Below, piece by piece: positions 33,367 through 41,623 of a stretch of DNA of 64,000 nucleotides. The stretch covers positions 62,001 through 126,000 of the forward strand of contig CAWESS010000024.1 of the NCBI GenBank assembly GCA_963811825.1, written 5' to 3'. The stretch is from Fodinibacter sp963811825 (GTDB lineage Bacteria > Actinomycetota > Actinomycetes > Actinomycetales > Dermatophilaceae). Positions within the stretch are counted from its first letter, which is position 1. Every line of letters starts with the position of its first letter. The translations under genes and the position numbers were made by a program. The notes beneath the pieces are model-generated. The model worked only from the letters and a program-made list of their open reading frames with translations, was not told the origin of the DNA and ran no database searches.

Positions 33367-34494
33367 TCAGCCGCGCGTCGGGACGAGCGAGGCGAGCACC
33401 GTGCAGGCCCGGTCGAGATCGGCCTCACCGAGGTCGGCGTGTGCCGTGAGCCGCAGCCGCGAGGACCCGTCGGGCGTCGACGGTGGCCGGAAACACCCGA
33501 TCCGGATGCCGTGCGCGCGCGCCCGCTCGACGGCCTCCACCGCCTCGTGGGGCCCCGGCATCCGCACCGACATGACGGCGCCTGCCGGCGCCGGAACCCC
33601 ACAGGCCTCGGCGAGGCGCGCGGCGGTGGCGTGGACGCGCTCGAGCAGCTCGGGGTGTTCGGCGAGCACGCCGATGGCTGCGAGGGCGGCACCGGCGGCT
33701 GCCGGAGCGAGGCCCGTGTCGTAGATGAAGGGTCGTGCCGTGTTGACGAGGTGCTCCCGGATGTCCGCCGACGCGAGCACCGCGCCGCCCTGGGCGCCGA
33801 AGGACTTCGAGAGGGTGGCGGTGACGACGACGTGCTCGGCGCCCGACTGCCCGGCCGCGGCGACGAGTCCGCCACCGAGGGGGCCGACGACCCCGAGGGC
33901 ATGGGCCTCGTCGATGACGAGCAGCGCGCCGACCTCGGCGGTGAGGGCGATGAGGTCCTCGACGGGGGCGGCGTCGCCGAGCACCGAGTAGATGGACTCG
34001 GCGACCACGACGGCGCGCGGTGCGTCCCGGCGGGAGAGCAGGTCGGCGACGTGGTCGAGGTCGTTGTGGCGGGACACGGCGACCGCGGCCCGGGACAGTC
34101 GGCAGCCGTCGATGAGGCTGGCATGGGTGTGCTCGTCGCTGACGATGAGGGTGCCCGCGTCCGCGAGCGTGGTCAGGGCCGCGAGGTTGGCCGCGTACCC
34201 GGTCGAGAGGACCAGGGCGGACGGGGCTCCGGTGAGGGCGGCGAGGGCTGTCTCGAGCTCTTCGTGGATGTCCAGCGTGCCGCTCACGAGGCGGGACGCG
34301 CCCGCGCCGCCGCCGTAGGTCTCGGCCGCGGCGACCGCCCCGGCGATGACGGCCGGGTGGGTGCGCAGCCCGAGGTAGTCGTTGCCCGCGAGGTCGAGCC
34401 CGTCGCCGGACTTCGTCGTCGTGAGGCGCCGGGTCAGGCCTGCGGCTTCCCGGGACGCGGCTGCGGCGCGGATCCAGTCGAGAGGGCTGTTCAC
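33367..34494 (-). CDS. bioF: 8-amino-7-oxononanoate synthase
   Basis: 375 residues of the alpha-oxoamine synthase fold: GNDYLGLRTHP, GGGAGASRLVSGT, the DEAHALGVVGPLGGG aspartate region and the PLP lysine in TATLSKSFGAQGG. It condenses pimeloyl-ACP or -CoA with alanine in the biotin pathway. GTG at 34494 with a GGGCAGG site is the start; the frame reads on upstream but without similarity. It forms a two-gene unit with bioD; bioA and bioB are several kb away. Confidence 0.93.
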   Translation of the reverse strand: MNSPLDWIRAAAASREAAGLTRRLTTTKSGDGLDLAGNDYLGLRTHPAVIAGAVAAAETYGGGAGASRLVSGTLDIHEELETALAALTGAPSALVLSTGYAANLAALTTLADAGTLIVSDEHTHASLIDGCRLSRAAVAVSRHNDLDHVADLLSRRDAPRAVVVAESIYSVLGDAAPVEDLIALTAEVGALLVIDEAHALGVVGPLGGGLVAAAGQSGAEHVVVTATLSKSFGAQGGAVLASADIREHLVNTARPFIYDTGLAPAAAGAALAAIGVLAEHPELLERVHATAARLAEACGVPAPAGAVMSVRMPGPHEAVEAVERARAHGIRIGCFRPPSTPDGSSRLRLTAHADLGEADLDRACTVLASLVPTRG

Positions 34495-34623
34495 CTGCCC
34501 GATCCTTGCACGCCGATCTGGGTGCGGCCCCTCGAACGGATGTGAGGGCGCTCGCGGAAGGCGGCAACGGCATCCGGTCTCGGATGCCGTGCGCGCTCGC
34601 AGGGATCGGTGGAGAATGCCGCC

Positions 34624-35033
34624 ATGACGACGTCCGAGGGTGGCTGGGGGTACCCGCCGATGGCGACGTTGCAGGGCGCCGTGCCCGGCTGGCCGAAGGG
34701 TGCCCCCTTGACGGCGGTGGACGATCCGGAAGCGGCCCGAACGGTGCTGGCTGCCCGGGCGGCGACCTCGGTGGCCGACCCCGTGGGTCTTCGCCGGTGG
34801 TGGATCGCCGACCTTGTCGGACTCGTCATTGCCGTGCTCATCGTCGGGGGATTCGCGGATCTTCTGGGGGTCGGACCTGGGTTCCCGTCCCGGCCTTCGT
34901 GTACCTGCTGCCGCTGATCCTCTTGGCAAATCTGTGGCGCGGCCACCTGATGCTCGCGAGCACTCCCGCTTCCGGGAGTGATCCCGTGGCGACCGGTGGA
35001 CAGGGTGCGGTGGCACGTGCGCGTCCGGCGTGA
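34624..35033 (+). CDS. Small two-helix membrane protein, frameshifted
   Basis: The first frame gives a hydrophilic N-terminus and one helix (WWIADLVGLVIAVLIVGGFADLLGVG). Near 34875-34890 the frame is lost, and the adjacent frame continues VPAFVYLLPLILLANLWRGHLMLAS, a second helix, to TGA at 35031-35033. A single missing base joins them to about 136 residues with two helices facing each other, the shape of small RDD- or DUF-type membrane proteins. No family is assigned. Confidence 0.5.
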
Positions 35034-35301
35034 GCCCGCCGAGGTGCCGCCGCCCGCGCAGTGGCCTGCGGGGTCCGAGTCCTTCGCCGTCCTCGTCGCT
35101 GCGGGGGGAGCGACGAGTCTGGCCCCATCGTGGGCAGGCGAACGGGTCGGCCTCACCCCAGATATCGGTCGCCAATGGGTCGCCGCGCTCGTCCGTGAGG
35201 GCTGGCTCCGCGGCGGCGGACACATCCTGGGCTGGTCACGACTCCCGGAACGCCACGTCGAGCTGACCGACGAGGGGCGCGAGCGCTTGGACGAGGAATG
35301 A
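35017..35301 (+). CDS. Hypothetical protein, winged-helix-like
   Basis: About 94 residues. A hydrophobic pattern GSESFAVLVAAGGATSLAPSWAGERVGLTPDIGRQWVAALVREGWL followed by RHVELTDEGRERL looks like a winged-helix DNA-binding domain (MarR/PadR style, with the typical LTDEGRERL wing end), but the recognition helix is not clear. The start is uncertain: GTGs at 34978, 35005 and 35017 are in frame, and I chose the one closest to the end of the preceding gene. Confidence 0.45.
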   Translation: MRVRREPAEVPPPAQWPAGSESFAVLVAAGGATSLAPSWAGERVGLTPDIGRQWVAALVREGWLRGGGHILGWSRLPERHVELTDEGRERLDEE

Positions 35302-35384
35302 AGCGGCTGCGGGCCATCGACAGCTTGTGACAGCGAGATGGTGCCGAAATGCCTGATCGCCGGCGGTCGTGAACCGGCCGACCA

Positions 35385-35452
35385 CTTGTATGAGGTGCTT
35401 GACACAAGTTGGCGCATAGCCCATTCTCCTTGTATCAAGCATTCGACACAAA
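35385..35452 (+). promoter_or_regulatory. Pair of 24-nt operator-like repeats upstream of the membrane-protein/GntR operon
   Basis: Two related 24-mers at 35385-35408 and 35429-35452 both run CTTGTAT...GACACAA and agree at 17 positions. Each also has inverted halves (CTTGT/ACAAG in the first). GCTTGACACAA in the first is nearly the reverse complement of TTGTATCAAGC in the second. They end 11 bases before the start codon at 35464. The GntR/YtrA-type regulator encoded downstream is the obvious binder. Confidence 0.55.
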
Positions 35453-35463
35453 AGGGGGCCGTC

Positions 35464-36420
35464 ATGGGTCTGTTCTCCCTCCTCCTCGCCATCCCGATCG
35501 CCGGTGTCGGGCTGATGGTGGCCCTGCTGCGCCGCGTCGTCGTGACGGTCGGGGTCAACGAGCACCCCGGGGCGGTGCAGATCGCCCGGCACACCCGGCG
35601 CTGGCGGGTGCTCGGGCTGGTGCTCGGAGGGGTTGCGGCGGTCCTGCTCCTCGCGCTCGGGCAGCGGGTCGACGCGCTCGGCCGTGCCACGGCGCTGGCG
35701 CCGATGGCGCTGGGAGCAGGTGTCCTGCTCGGCACCATCGTCGGCGAGCTGACCGCGAGGCCGGCGCACGGCATCCGCCGCTCGGCTGCCGTGGAGACGC
35801 GAACCCTGGGAGCGATCCTGCCGCGCGCGAGGGCCGTGGTCCTCGGGGTGTCGACGGCCCTGCTCGTCGGGGCGCTCGTGATCGGCGCCGCCTGGGGGTC
35901 TGCCGACGACCTGGGACGCGCCGGGAGAGTGCTCAGCGAGCAGTGCAGGGTGGTCGACCCGGACCTCGGCGCCGTCGTGGTGGGAGGCAGTCGCGGACCG
36001 TGGCCGGGGTCGTTCTACGGCGTGCCGCTCGTCATCGGCCTGCTCGTGACGGCGGGGCTCGTCGCCTTCGCGCTGCGTGCGATCGTCAACCGGCCGCGCC
36101 CCGAGCTCGACAGCAGGGGCCTGGACACCATGTTGCGCCGCTGGTCGGTGGGCAACGTCCTGACCGCGGCCACGGTCACCGTCCTGGGCACCCTGGGCCC
36201 GGTCGCCCTGCTCATGGTGTCGGCGCTGAGCGGGATGCAGTGCGATGGCGGCGTGGTGCAGACCCTCGTCACCGTGACGGCTGCGGTCGTCGGGCCGCTC
36301 GCCACGGGCGCGGCGTTCGGACTGCTCGCCGGGCTGGTGCTTCCCCCGACGATCCGGGTCGACGACCTGCCCCGGCCGCTGCCGGGCGATGCCGCTGCGG
36401 TGGGGGCGCCGGTCCGATGA
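35464..36420 (+). CDS. Polytopic membrane protein
   Basis: 318 residues, about seven hydrophobic segments (FSLLLAIPIAGVGLMVALL, VLGLVLGGVAAVLLLAL, ATALAPMALGAGVLLGTIVG, and four more). A central extracytoplasmic part with two cysteines follows (EQCRVV, GMQCDGG). I recognise no family. The ATG at 35464 has an AAAGGGGG ribosome site. The next gene, a GntR regulator, begins at or just after its end, and two operator-like repeats lie upstream, so it is likely an autoregulated two-gene operon. Confidence 0.65.
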   Translation: MGLFSLLLAIPIAGVGLMVALLRRVVVTVGVNEHPGAVQIARHTRRWRVLGLVLGGVAAVLLLALGQRVDALGRATALAPMALGAGVLLGTIVGELTARPAHGIRRSAAVETRTLGAILPRARAVVLGVSTALLVGALVIGAAWGSADDLGRAGRVLSEQCRVVDPDLGAVVVGGSRGPWPGSFYGVPLVIGLLVTAGLVAFALRAIVNRPRPELDSRGLDTMLRRWSVGNVLTAATVTVLGTLGPVALLMVSALSGMQCDGGVVQTLVTVTAAVVGPLATGAAFGLLAGLVLPPTIRVDDLPRPLPGDAAAVGAPVR

Positions 36421-36442
36421 CCTGTCCACCGTCACGGTCGAC

Positions 36443-36782
36443 GTGCTCGACCCGACACCGCCCTATGAGCAGCTGCGCCGCCAGCTCGCCGACCTCATCG
36501 GGTCAGGGGTGCTGTCCCCTGGAGACCGGCTGCCGCCGGTGCGCCAACTTGCGGTCGACCTCGGGCTGGCCGCAGGCACGGTGGCCCGCACCTATCGCGA
36601 GCTCGAGCACGGCGGCTTCGTGCGTTCTCGCCGGGGCGGCGGGACTCGGGTGGCGCCCGCCCCTCCGGCGGCCGTGACGCCGAGCGTGCCTTGGAGGAGG
36701 CGGCCCGGGCCTACCTCGACCGCGCCCGGGTGCTGGGGGTCTCGGCCAGGCGGCGCTCGAGGCAGTTCGCCGGGCCGTTTGA
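36443..36782 (+). CDS. GntR-family (YtrA subgroup) regulator, frameshifted
   Basis: The winged helix is intact: PPYEQLRRQLADLIGSGVLSPGDRLPPVRQLAVDLG followed by AAGTVARTYRELEHGGFV. The short C-terminal part is split. DAERALEEAARAYLDRARVLGVSA is in the second frame and AALEAVRRAV, before a TGA at 36780-36782, in the third, as in normal YtrA-like proteins of about 115-125 residues. Two single-base errors in GC-rich tracts restore it. The GTG at 36443 is one possible start; ATG 36389, inside the previous gene, is another. It probably represses itself and the membrane protein gene. Confidence 0.7.
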
Positions 36783-36909
36783 GCCGTCACCGGGATCGGG
36801 TGGGCCATGGGTGTGGAGGTTCGGGTGGGGCGAGGGGCCTTCTTCGGTGGGTGTGGGTGCGCCGCCGCCTCCGGACCCCAGGACGACGACGCTGGCTGAC
36901 TGAGTGGGG

Positions 36910-37600
36910 ACACCTGCTGTCGGTGAACAGCGCGGCCGACGCCGTGCGGCGCTCGATGCCCGCCGCGTCTTGTTCGTAGACGGCCGAGCCACGGCGTGGA
37001 CCGTCTGTCCGAGGTGGGACATCTCGGCGCGTTCGTCGCGCTCTTCGTCGTGCTGGGCCGCGACACCGTCACTGTCGCGGCGGGGTTCCTCGTCTTCATT
37101 GAGCTGTTGGTGAGCGACATCTGTCAGCGCGCGAGCGGTGTTCACCTCAAGCCAGCGCGAGGCAGGGTCATCGTGGCGGGCCTCGTGGTGGGCCTCGCAG
37201 CGGTGGCGGTCACGATGACCGCGACCTGCCCGCATCATGGTTCCTGGGCTTCCTGGCGGCATGTGTCGTCGGCGGGGCGGTGGCGCCCGTCGTGCGATGG
37301 GTTCGCGCGGGGCGCAGGGGTGGCAGCCGAGGTGGGGCCCCGGGACGGAGGCGTTCGCGATGCTGGCGCTGCTCGACAGCGCCGAGCGGTCGTGCCCTCG
37401 TGCCTCATGGCGAGGGCGGGTCTTGTCCCGACGTGCGGCGAGTCGTGGATCGAGCGGTTGCGGGCCGAGCACGTGCTGATGGGCGGGCAACACCGCCGCC
37501 GCCTCCGGTCGCGACTGGATACGGGTCCGCCCACCGGCACGAACGGCTGGCCAGCATGCGCCTCGAGCTCGAGCGCCAAGCCGACGCCGAGGTGCGGTGG
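36910..37600 (+). pseudogene. Broken gene for a membrane protein
   Basis: No long frame is open here, but membrane-like segments follow each other in different frames. AFVALFVVLGRDTVTVAAGFLVFIE is near 37030-37110, VIVAGLVVGLAAVAVTMTA near 37170-37220, and SWFLGFLAACVVGGAVAPVV near 37230-37300. A hydrophilic end rich in Arg follows (ESWIERLRAEHVLMGGQHRR). Several indels are needed to join them. It may be one gene with sequencing errors or a true remnant. I see nothing else in this stretch. Confidence 0.35.
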
Positions 37601-37616
37601 GGTGGGGGTGGGTCGC

Positions 37617-38938
37617 TCAGCCGTGCACGTCCTCGACCGCCCCGACCAGCCCGGCCGTGAGCGTGGCCAGGTCGTCGTCACCCGTGACGTACGGCGGCAT
37701 CGTGTAGACGAGGTCGCGGAACGGCCGCACCCACACCCCCGCTCGAGGGCGGCGGCCGTCACCTCAGCGACGCGCACCGGCTCCCGCAGCTGCACGACAC
37801 CGACCGCTCCCAGCACGCGCACCTCCGCGACGGAGGTCAGGGATGCCGCCCGCTCCAGCCCCGCTGCCAGCCCACCCTCGATGCGGGTCACCTCGGCCCG
37901 GGTGTCGCGCGACGCGAGCAGGTCGAGGTTCGCCGAGGCGATGGCGCAGGCCAGCGGGTTGCCCATGAAGGTGGGGCCGTGCATGAGCCCACCGGCCTCG
38001 CCGGCGCTGACGCCCTCGGCGACCGCCCGCGTGCACAGCACGGCGGCCAGCGAGAGGTAGCCGCCGGTCAGGGCCTTGCCGACGCACAGGATGTCCGGGG
38101 CAGATTCGACCAATAGGTCACTTCCGCCCCGCCCGGAACCGGCCCAGAGCGGCCCGGTCCGGTGGAACCCGGTCGCGATCTCGTCGTGGATGACGAGCGC
38201 CCCGTGCTCGCGCGCCAGCTCGTGCAGCACCGACAGCACGTGGGGGCTGTACACGTGCATGCCACCAGCGCCCTGCAGCACCGGCTCGACGATGACGGCG
38301 GCCACGGAGTCCGCGTGCACGGCATACAGGGCCCGGGTCTCGCGCTCCCACGCGACCAGCTCGGGGTCGTCCGGCATCCGGTCGAGGCCACCGGGGGGGC
38401 GCGGCGCGAAGACGTGCTCGGGCAGCACCCCGCGGAACAGCGAGTGCATCCCGCCGACGGGGTCGGTGACCGACATCGGGGAGAACGTGTCGCCGTGGTA
38501 CCCGCCGCGGATCGTGAAGAACCGGGTGCGGCGGCGGCCCGCGGCGAGGTGCCACTGCAGGGCCATCTTCATCGCGACCTCGACCGACACCGAGCCGGAG
38601 TCGGCGAGGAACACGTGCTCCAGCCCGTCCGGGGCGAGGTCGACGAGGCGTCGCGCCAGCCCGATCGCCGGCTCGTGGGTCAGCCCGCCGAACATCACGT
38701 GCGACATCGCCCCGAGCTGGGCGTGCGCCGCGGCATCGAGCTCGGGCACGGCGTACCCGTGGATGGCGCACCACCACGAGGACATGGCGTCGATGACCTC
38801 ACGCGGCTCGCCGCCCCGGTCGCGCAACCGCAGTCGGATGCCGTGCGCGGACTCCACGAGGTACGGATCCTGCGGCGTCAGCGCGGACGAGTACGGGTGC
38901 CACACGTGGGCACGGTCGAACGCCAGCAGCTGCCCCAC
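37617..38938 (-). CDS. bioA: Adenosylmethionine-8-amino-7-oxononanoate aminotransferase, frameshifted near the end
   Basis: About 440 residues after correction, like M. tuberculosis BioA. Motifs include FDRAHVWHPYSS, WWCAIHGY, IRGGYHGDTFSPMSV and the PLP lysine in DILCVGKALTGGYLS. It moves the amino group of SAM to KAPA, giving DAPA. GTG at 38938 is chosen because GGGAGG lies five bases upstream; longer frames would translate the inverted repeat there. At about 37735-37740 a C-run is one short (5 instead of 6); the other frame then gives GVWVRPFRDLVYTMPPYVTG and TGA at 37617-37619. Around residues 269-280 a dozen extra residues (SDLLVES) come from the palindromic element. Confidence 0.9.
38097..38130 (+). 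repeat. 34-nt intragenic palindromic element inside bioA
   Basis: GGGGC-N6-GACC-AATA-GGTC-N6-GCCCC. The lengths (5-6-4-4-4-6-5) are identical to the copA copies, and the inner stem is the same, but the outer arms are GGGGC/GCCCC instead of GTCCC/GGGAC, so base pairing is kept with different bases. It adds residues to a loop of BioA just before the PLP-lysine region. Confidence 0.7.
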
Positions 38939-38950
38939 CTCGGCCTCCCC

Positions 38951-39000
38951 GAGTTGGGTGCTCAAGTGGTGGTCAGGGCAGCCGTCTGGGCACCCAACTC
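38951..39000 (+). repeat. 50-nt inverted repeat upstream of bioA, copy 1
   Basis: Perfect 11-bp arms GAGTTGGGTGC (38951-38961) and GCACCCAACTC (38990-39000) around a 28-base centre with TCAGGGCAGCC. It ends 12 bases from the chosen bioA start. Copy 2 lies 115 bases away. Confidence 0.65.
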
Positions 39001-39065
39001 CAGCGGGGTGGGGTGGGGTGGGTGCGTCGGCTGCTGCGGTCATCGCCGCCCATTGTGCCAAAGCC

Positions 39066-39115
39066 GAGCGGGGTGCTCAGCCGGTTGCCAGGGCAGCCAG
39101 CTGGGCACCCAACTC
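39066..39115 (+). repeat. 50-nt inverted repeat upstream of bioA, copy 2
   Basis: Same length and orientation as copy 1, 41 of 50 bases identical. The right arm GCACCCAACTC is exact; the left arm GAGCGGGGTGC has two mismatches. It is a direct repeat of a palindromic unit, either a REP-like element or a regulatory hairpin for bioA. Confidence 0.6.
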
Positions 39116-39141
39116 AGGCGGGGCGGCGGCGGAGGCGGTGG

Positions 39142-39353
39142 TCAGCCCCGACGGCCCAGCGGTCCGCATGCTGACGCCCCGCCGCACGAGGGCGTGGCCG
39201 CCGGAAGATCACCCAGCTGTTCATGAACCTCGCGAGCAGGTCGAGGATCTCGTCGTCGTGGCGGTCCCTCAGCGCACTGACGAGCCGGTCGCGCGCCATC
39301 CACGGGCGCCCGGCGTCGAGGTCGGCGCGAGCGTGCTCGATGACGGTGGACAT
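39142..39353 (-). CDS. DUF6584-like small protein, frameshifted
   Basis: Begins IEHARADLDAGRPWMARDRLVSALRDRHDDEILDLLAR, the pattern of small actinobacterial proteins (DUF6584 type) that look like a single TPR unit. In this frame the sequence after LLAR turns atypical. The adjacent frame gives EVHEQLGDLPAA, which fits the family, and ends at TGA 39142-39144. So one base is probably wrong near 39225. Its function is unknown. The frame as written would run to 39114, into the second inverted repeat. Confidence 0.5.
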
Positions 39354-39427
39354 CCCGGCATCCTTCCAGCCGACGAGTCACGCTGAGCGCATTCCCCCGC
39401 GCAGGGGCCGCCGCTGCGTCGCCGCAT

Positions 39428-39467
39428 GAGTGCGGAAGTGGTGGCCAGGACCACCACTTCCGCACTC
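39428..39467 (-). terminator. Perfect 17-bp hairpin after the FMN reductase gene
   Basis: GAGTGCGGAAGTGGTGG (39428-39444), loop of six, CCACCACTTCCGCACTC (39451-39467). It lies 20 bases past the stop of the minus-strand gene at 39487. It has no T-run, as is usual in high-GC actinobacteria. Confidence 0.6.
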
Positions 39468-39486
39468 AAGGCGGTGTGGGGCGCGG

Positions 39487-40044
39487 TCAGGCGGCGGAGC
39501 GGGAGCCCTGCCCGACGGCATCCACGAGGTTGTTCACGAGCGAGCGGAGCTGGGTGTCCAGCTCGTCGTCGGCGAGGCGGCCCTCCGCGAAGGCCTGGAA
39601 GGCGGAGCCGACGCCCACGGTGTCCTCGAGGGGGATGGCGCCGGCGACCTTGAGGACCTTGATGCCGTCCTCGCGGGCCCAGAGTGCGCCACGGGGCGAG
39701 CCGCTCGCGCCGATGACGGCGGCGGGCTTCCCGACGATCGCTGCGGTGCCGCGCGGGCGCGAGACCCAGTCGACGGCGTTCTTGAGGACTCCGGGAAGCG
39801 AGCCGTTGTACTCGGGCGAGACCAGGAGCACGGCATCGGCGTCGGCGACGGCCTCGCGCAGGTCGCGGGCGACCTCGGGGAGCGCGTCGTCGTGGTCGAG
39901 GTCCTCGCTGTAGTGCGGCAGGTCGGCCAGGCGGCTGAAGACCGTGCCGTCGACCTCGGCGGGGAGGTGGGCGATGGCGGCGTCGGCGAGCTGGGCGTTC
40001 GTGGAGCCGGCGCGCAGGCTGCCGACGAGGACGAGGACGTTCAT
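39487..40044 (-). CDS. NADPH-dependent FMN reductase (flavodoxin-like)
   Basis: 185 residues. The FMN phosphate loop is VGSLRAGSTNAQLADA, and SPEYNGSLPGVLKNAVDWVSRP is the second FMN-binding signature of the SsuE/chromate-reductase-like family. It reduces free flavin, quinones or azo compounds in the cytoplasm with NAD(P)H. It is a single gene ended by a perfect hairpin. Confidence 0.88.
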   Translation of the reverse strand: MNVLVLVGSLRAGSTNAQLADAAIAHLPAEVDGTVFSRLADLPHYSEDLDHDDALPEVARDLREAVADADAVLLVSPEYNGSLPGVLKNAVDWVSRPRGTAAIVGKPAAVIGASGSPRGALWAREDGIKVLKVAGAIPLEDTVGVGSAFQAFAEGRLADDELDTQLRSLVNNLVDAVGQGSRSAA

Positions 40045-40129
40045 GGGTGCTCCTTGGGTGGGTCATGGGAAGCGAGGGTTGATCGAGCGGATCGAGCAGG
40101 CGATCGACGCTGACCATTCCGTTGAACGA

Positions 40130-40492
40130 TCAACTATTGCGTGGCATTCCCGGCGGCCGAAGGTTTCGACACGCAGCACTTCGGATCGCACGCAGCAATG
40201 ACCGGACGGCAGCCGAACTCCTGCGTGCCGGACGAACTCCTGACGCGGACCAGGTGGGCTGCTCGACGGTGCCGTGCTGCACGCACGTCGCCGTCCACGC
40301 ACCCGGCGTGACCTGCACCTTCATCCGCCGCCGGCAGTGCGCGCAGAACCGCGGCGGCTCGAGCTCGGCCCGCCGCACGCACCGCGCGTGGCTGCCCTCG
40401 GCGACCGACTCCCCGCACTGCCCGCACCACAGGCCGACCGCGCCGGTGCTGGAAACCGGCCCCACGGCATCCTCACCGAGCACGAACACCAC
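40130..40492 (-). CDS. bsaP: Biotin synthase auxiliary protein BsaP-like
   Basis: 120 residues starting from GTG at 40492, five bases after the bioB stop. Three Cys pairs fit the BsaP pattern: WCGQCGESV, then HARCVRRAELEPPRFCAHCRRRMKVQVTP and WTATCVQHG. In mycobacteria a protein of this kind (Rv1590 type) is needed for BioB to make biotin and carries an unusual iron-sulfur cluster; that is literature knowledge, not shown here. The family usually stops shortly after QHG, near residue 75. Here the frame runs 45 residues further with a basic, low-complexity tail (VRPARRSSAAVRSLLRAIRSA), perhaps due to a lost stop. Confidence 0.75.
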   Translation of the reverse strand: MVFVLGEDAVGPVSSTGAVGLWCGQCGESVAEGSHARCVRRAELEPPRFCAHCRRRMKVQVTPGAWTATCVQHGTVEQPTWSASGVRPARRSSAAVRSLLRAIRSAACRNLRPPGMPRNS

Positions 40493-40497
40493 CTGAG

Positions 40498-41511
40498 TCA
40501 GAACGTCTCGTTGAGCGCCTTGATCGGCATCTCGAGCTCGTCGAGCAGGGCGAGGTCCTCGCGCGGGTCGCGCCCGAGCGTCGTGAGGTAGTTGCCGACG
40601 ATGACGGCGTTGATGCCGCCGAGCAGGCCCTCGCGGGTGCCGAGGTCACCCAGCGTCAGCTCGCGGCCGCCGGCGTAGCGCAGGATCGTGCGCGGCAGGG
40701 CGAGGCGGAACGCGGCGATGGTGCGCAGGGCGTCCCCGGACTCCATCGGCTCGAGGTCGCCGAAGGGCGTGCCCGGCCGCGGGTTGAGGAAGTTCAGCGG
40801 CACCTCGTGCGGCTCGAGCTCGCTCAGCTGGGCGGCGAGCTCGGCCCGCTGCTCGAGGCTCTCGCCCATGCCGACGAGCCCGCCGCAGCACAGCTCCATG
40901 CCGGACTCCTTGACCATGAGGCAGGTGTCCCAGCGCTCCTCGAACGAGTGCGTGGTGACGACGTTGGGGAAGTACGAGCGCCCGGCCTCGAGGTTGTGGT
41001 TGTAGCGGTGCACGCCCATGTCGACGAGGTCGTCCACCTGCTCGCGCGACAACATCCCGAGTGACGCGGCGACGTTGATGTCGACCGCCGCCCGGATCGC
41101 CGCGACCCCCTCGCGCATCTGCTGCATCAGCTTGTCGTCGGGCCCGCGCACCGCGGCGACGATGCAGAACTCGCTCGCGCCGGTCGCGGCCGTCTGCTTG
41201 GCTGCGCGCACCAGCTCGGGGATGTTCAGCCACACCGAGCGCACCGGGCTCGTGAACTGCCCACTCTGGGAACAGAAGTGGCAGTCCTCGGGGCAGCCGC
41301 CGGTCTTCAGCGACACGATCCCCTCGACCTCGACCGACGGCCCCTGGTACTTCAGGCGCACCTCGTGGGCCAGCGCGAGCAGGTCCTGCAGCTGGTCGTC
41401 GCCGGTGCGCAGCACCGCCTCGACCTGCTCCTGGGTGAGCGGCACCCCGCGTTCGAGCACCTGCTCGCGTGCCACGTCGAGGATGTCGGTCCCGGTCACC
41501 TGTGCGGTCAT
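40498..41511 (-). CDS. bioB: Biotin synthase
   Basis: 337 residues. The radical-SAM motif C-x3-C-x2-C is GGCPEDCHFCSQS, and the YNHNLEAGRSYFPNVVTTHSFEER and CCGGLVGMGE regions are characteristic. BioB inserts sulfur into dethiobiotin using SAM and a second iron-sulfur cluster as donor. It is followed by bsaP. A stretch of 11-bp tandem repeats lies in the 112 bases upstream, between it and the AIM24 gene. Confidence 0.95.
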   Translation of the reverse strand: MTAQVTGTDILDVAREQVLERGVPLTQEQVEAVLRTGDDQLQDLLALAHEVRLKYQGPSVEVEGIVSLKTGGCPEDCHFCSQSGQFTSPVRSVWLNIPELVRAAKQTAATGASEFCIVAAVRGPDDKLMQQMREGVAAIRAAVDINVAASLGMLSREQVDDLVDMGVHRYNHNLEAGRSYFPNVVTTHSFEERWDTCLMVKESGMELCCGGLVGMGESLEQRAELAAQLSELEPHEVPLNFLNPRPGTPFGDLEPMESGDALRTIAAFRLALPRTILRYAGGRELTLGDLGTREGLLGGINAVIVGNYLTTLGRDPREDLALLDELEMPIKALNETF

Positions 41512-41574
41512 GGCGACGATTGTTCCGTATGCCGTCCGCGCGCCTTCCGCCGCACCGTCACCTCGCGCTCGGCG

Positions 41575-41617
41575 CCGGGCCGAAGCCGGGCCGAAGCCGG
41601 CCGAAGCAGGCCCGAAG
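41575..41617 (+). repeat. Short tandem repeat of CGGGCCGAAGC
   Basis: About four imperfect copies of an 11-bp unit (CGGGCCGAAGC) lie head to tail between the start of bioB and the end of the AIM24 gene. Copies 3 and 4 have lost or gained a base. Confidence 0.55.
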
Positions 41618-41623
41618 GAGGCG

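Noticed and set aside
37235..39061. bioA starting at TTG 39061 or ATG 39043
   Set aside because: Both would translate the 50-nt inverted repeat into an N-terminal extension not expected for BioA. GTG 38938 has a ribosome site and gives the normal length.
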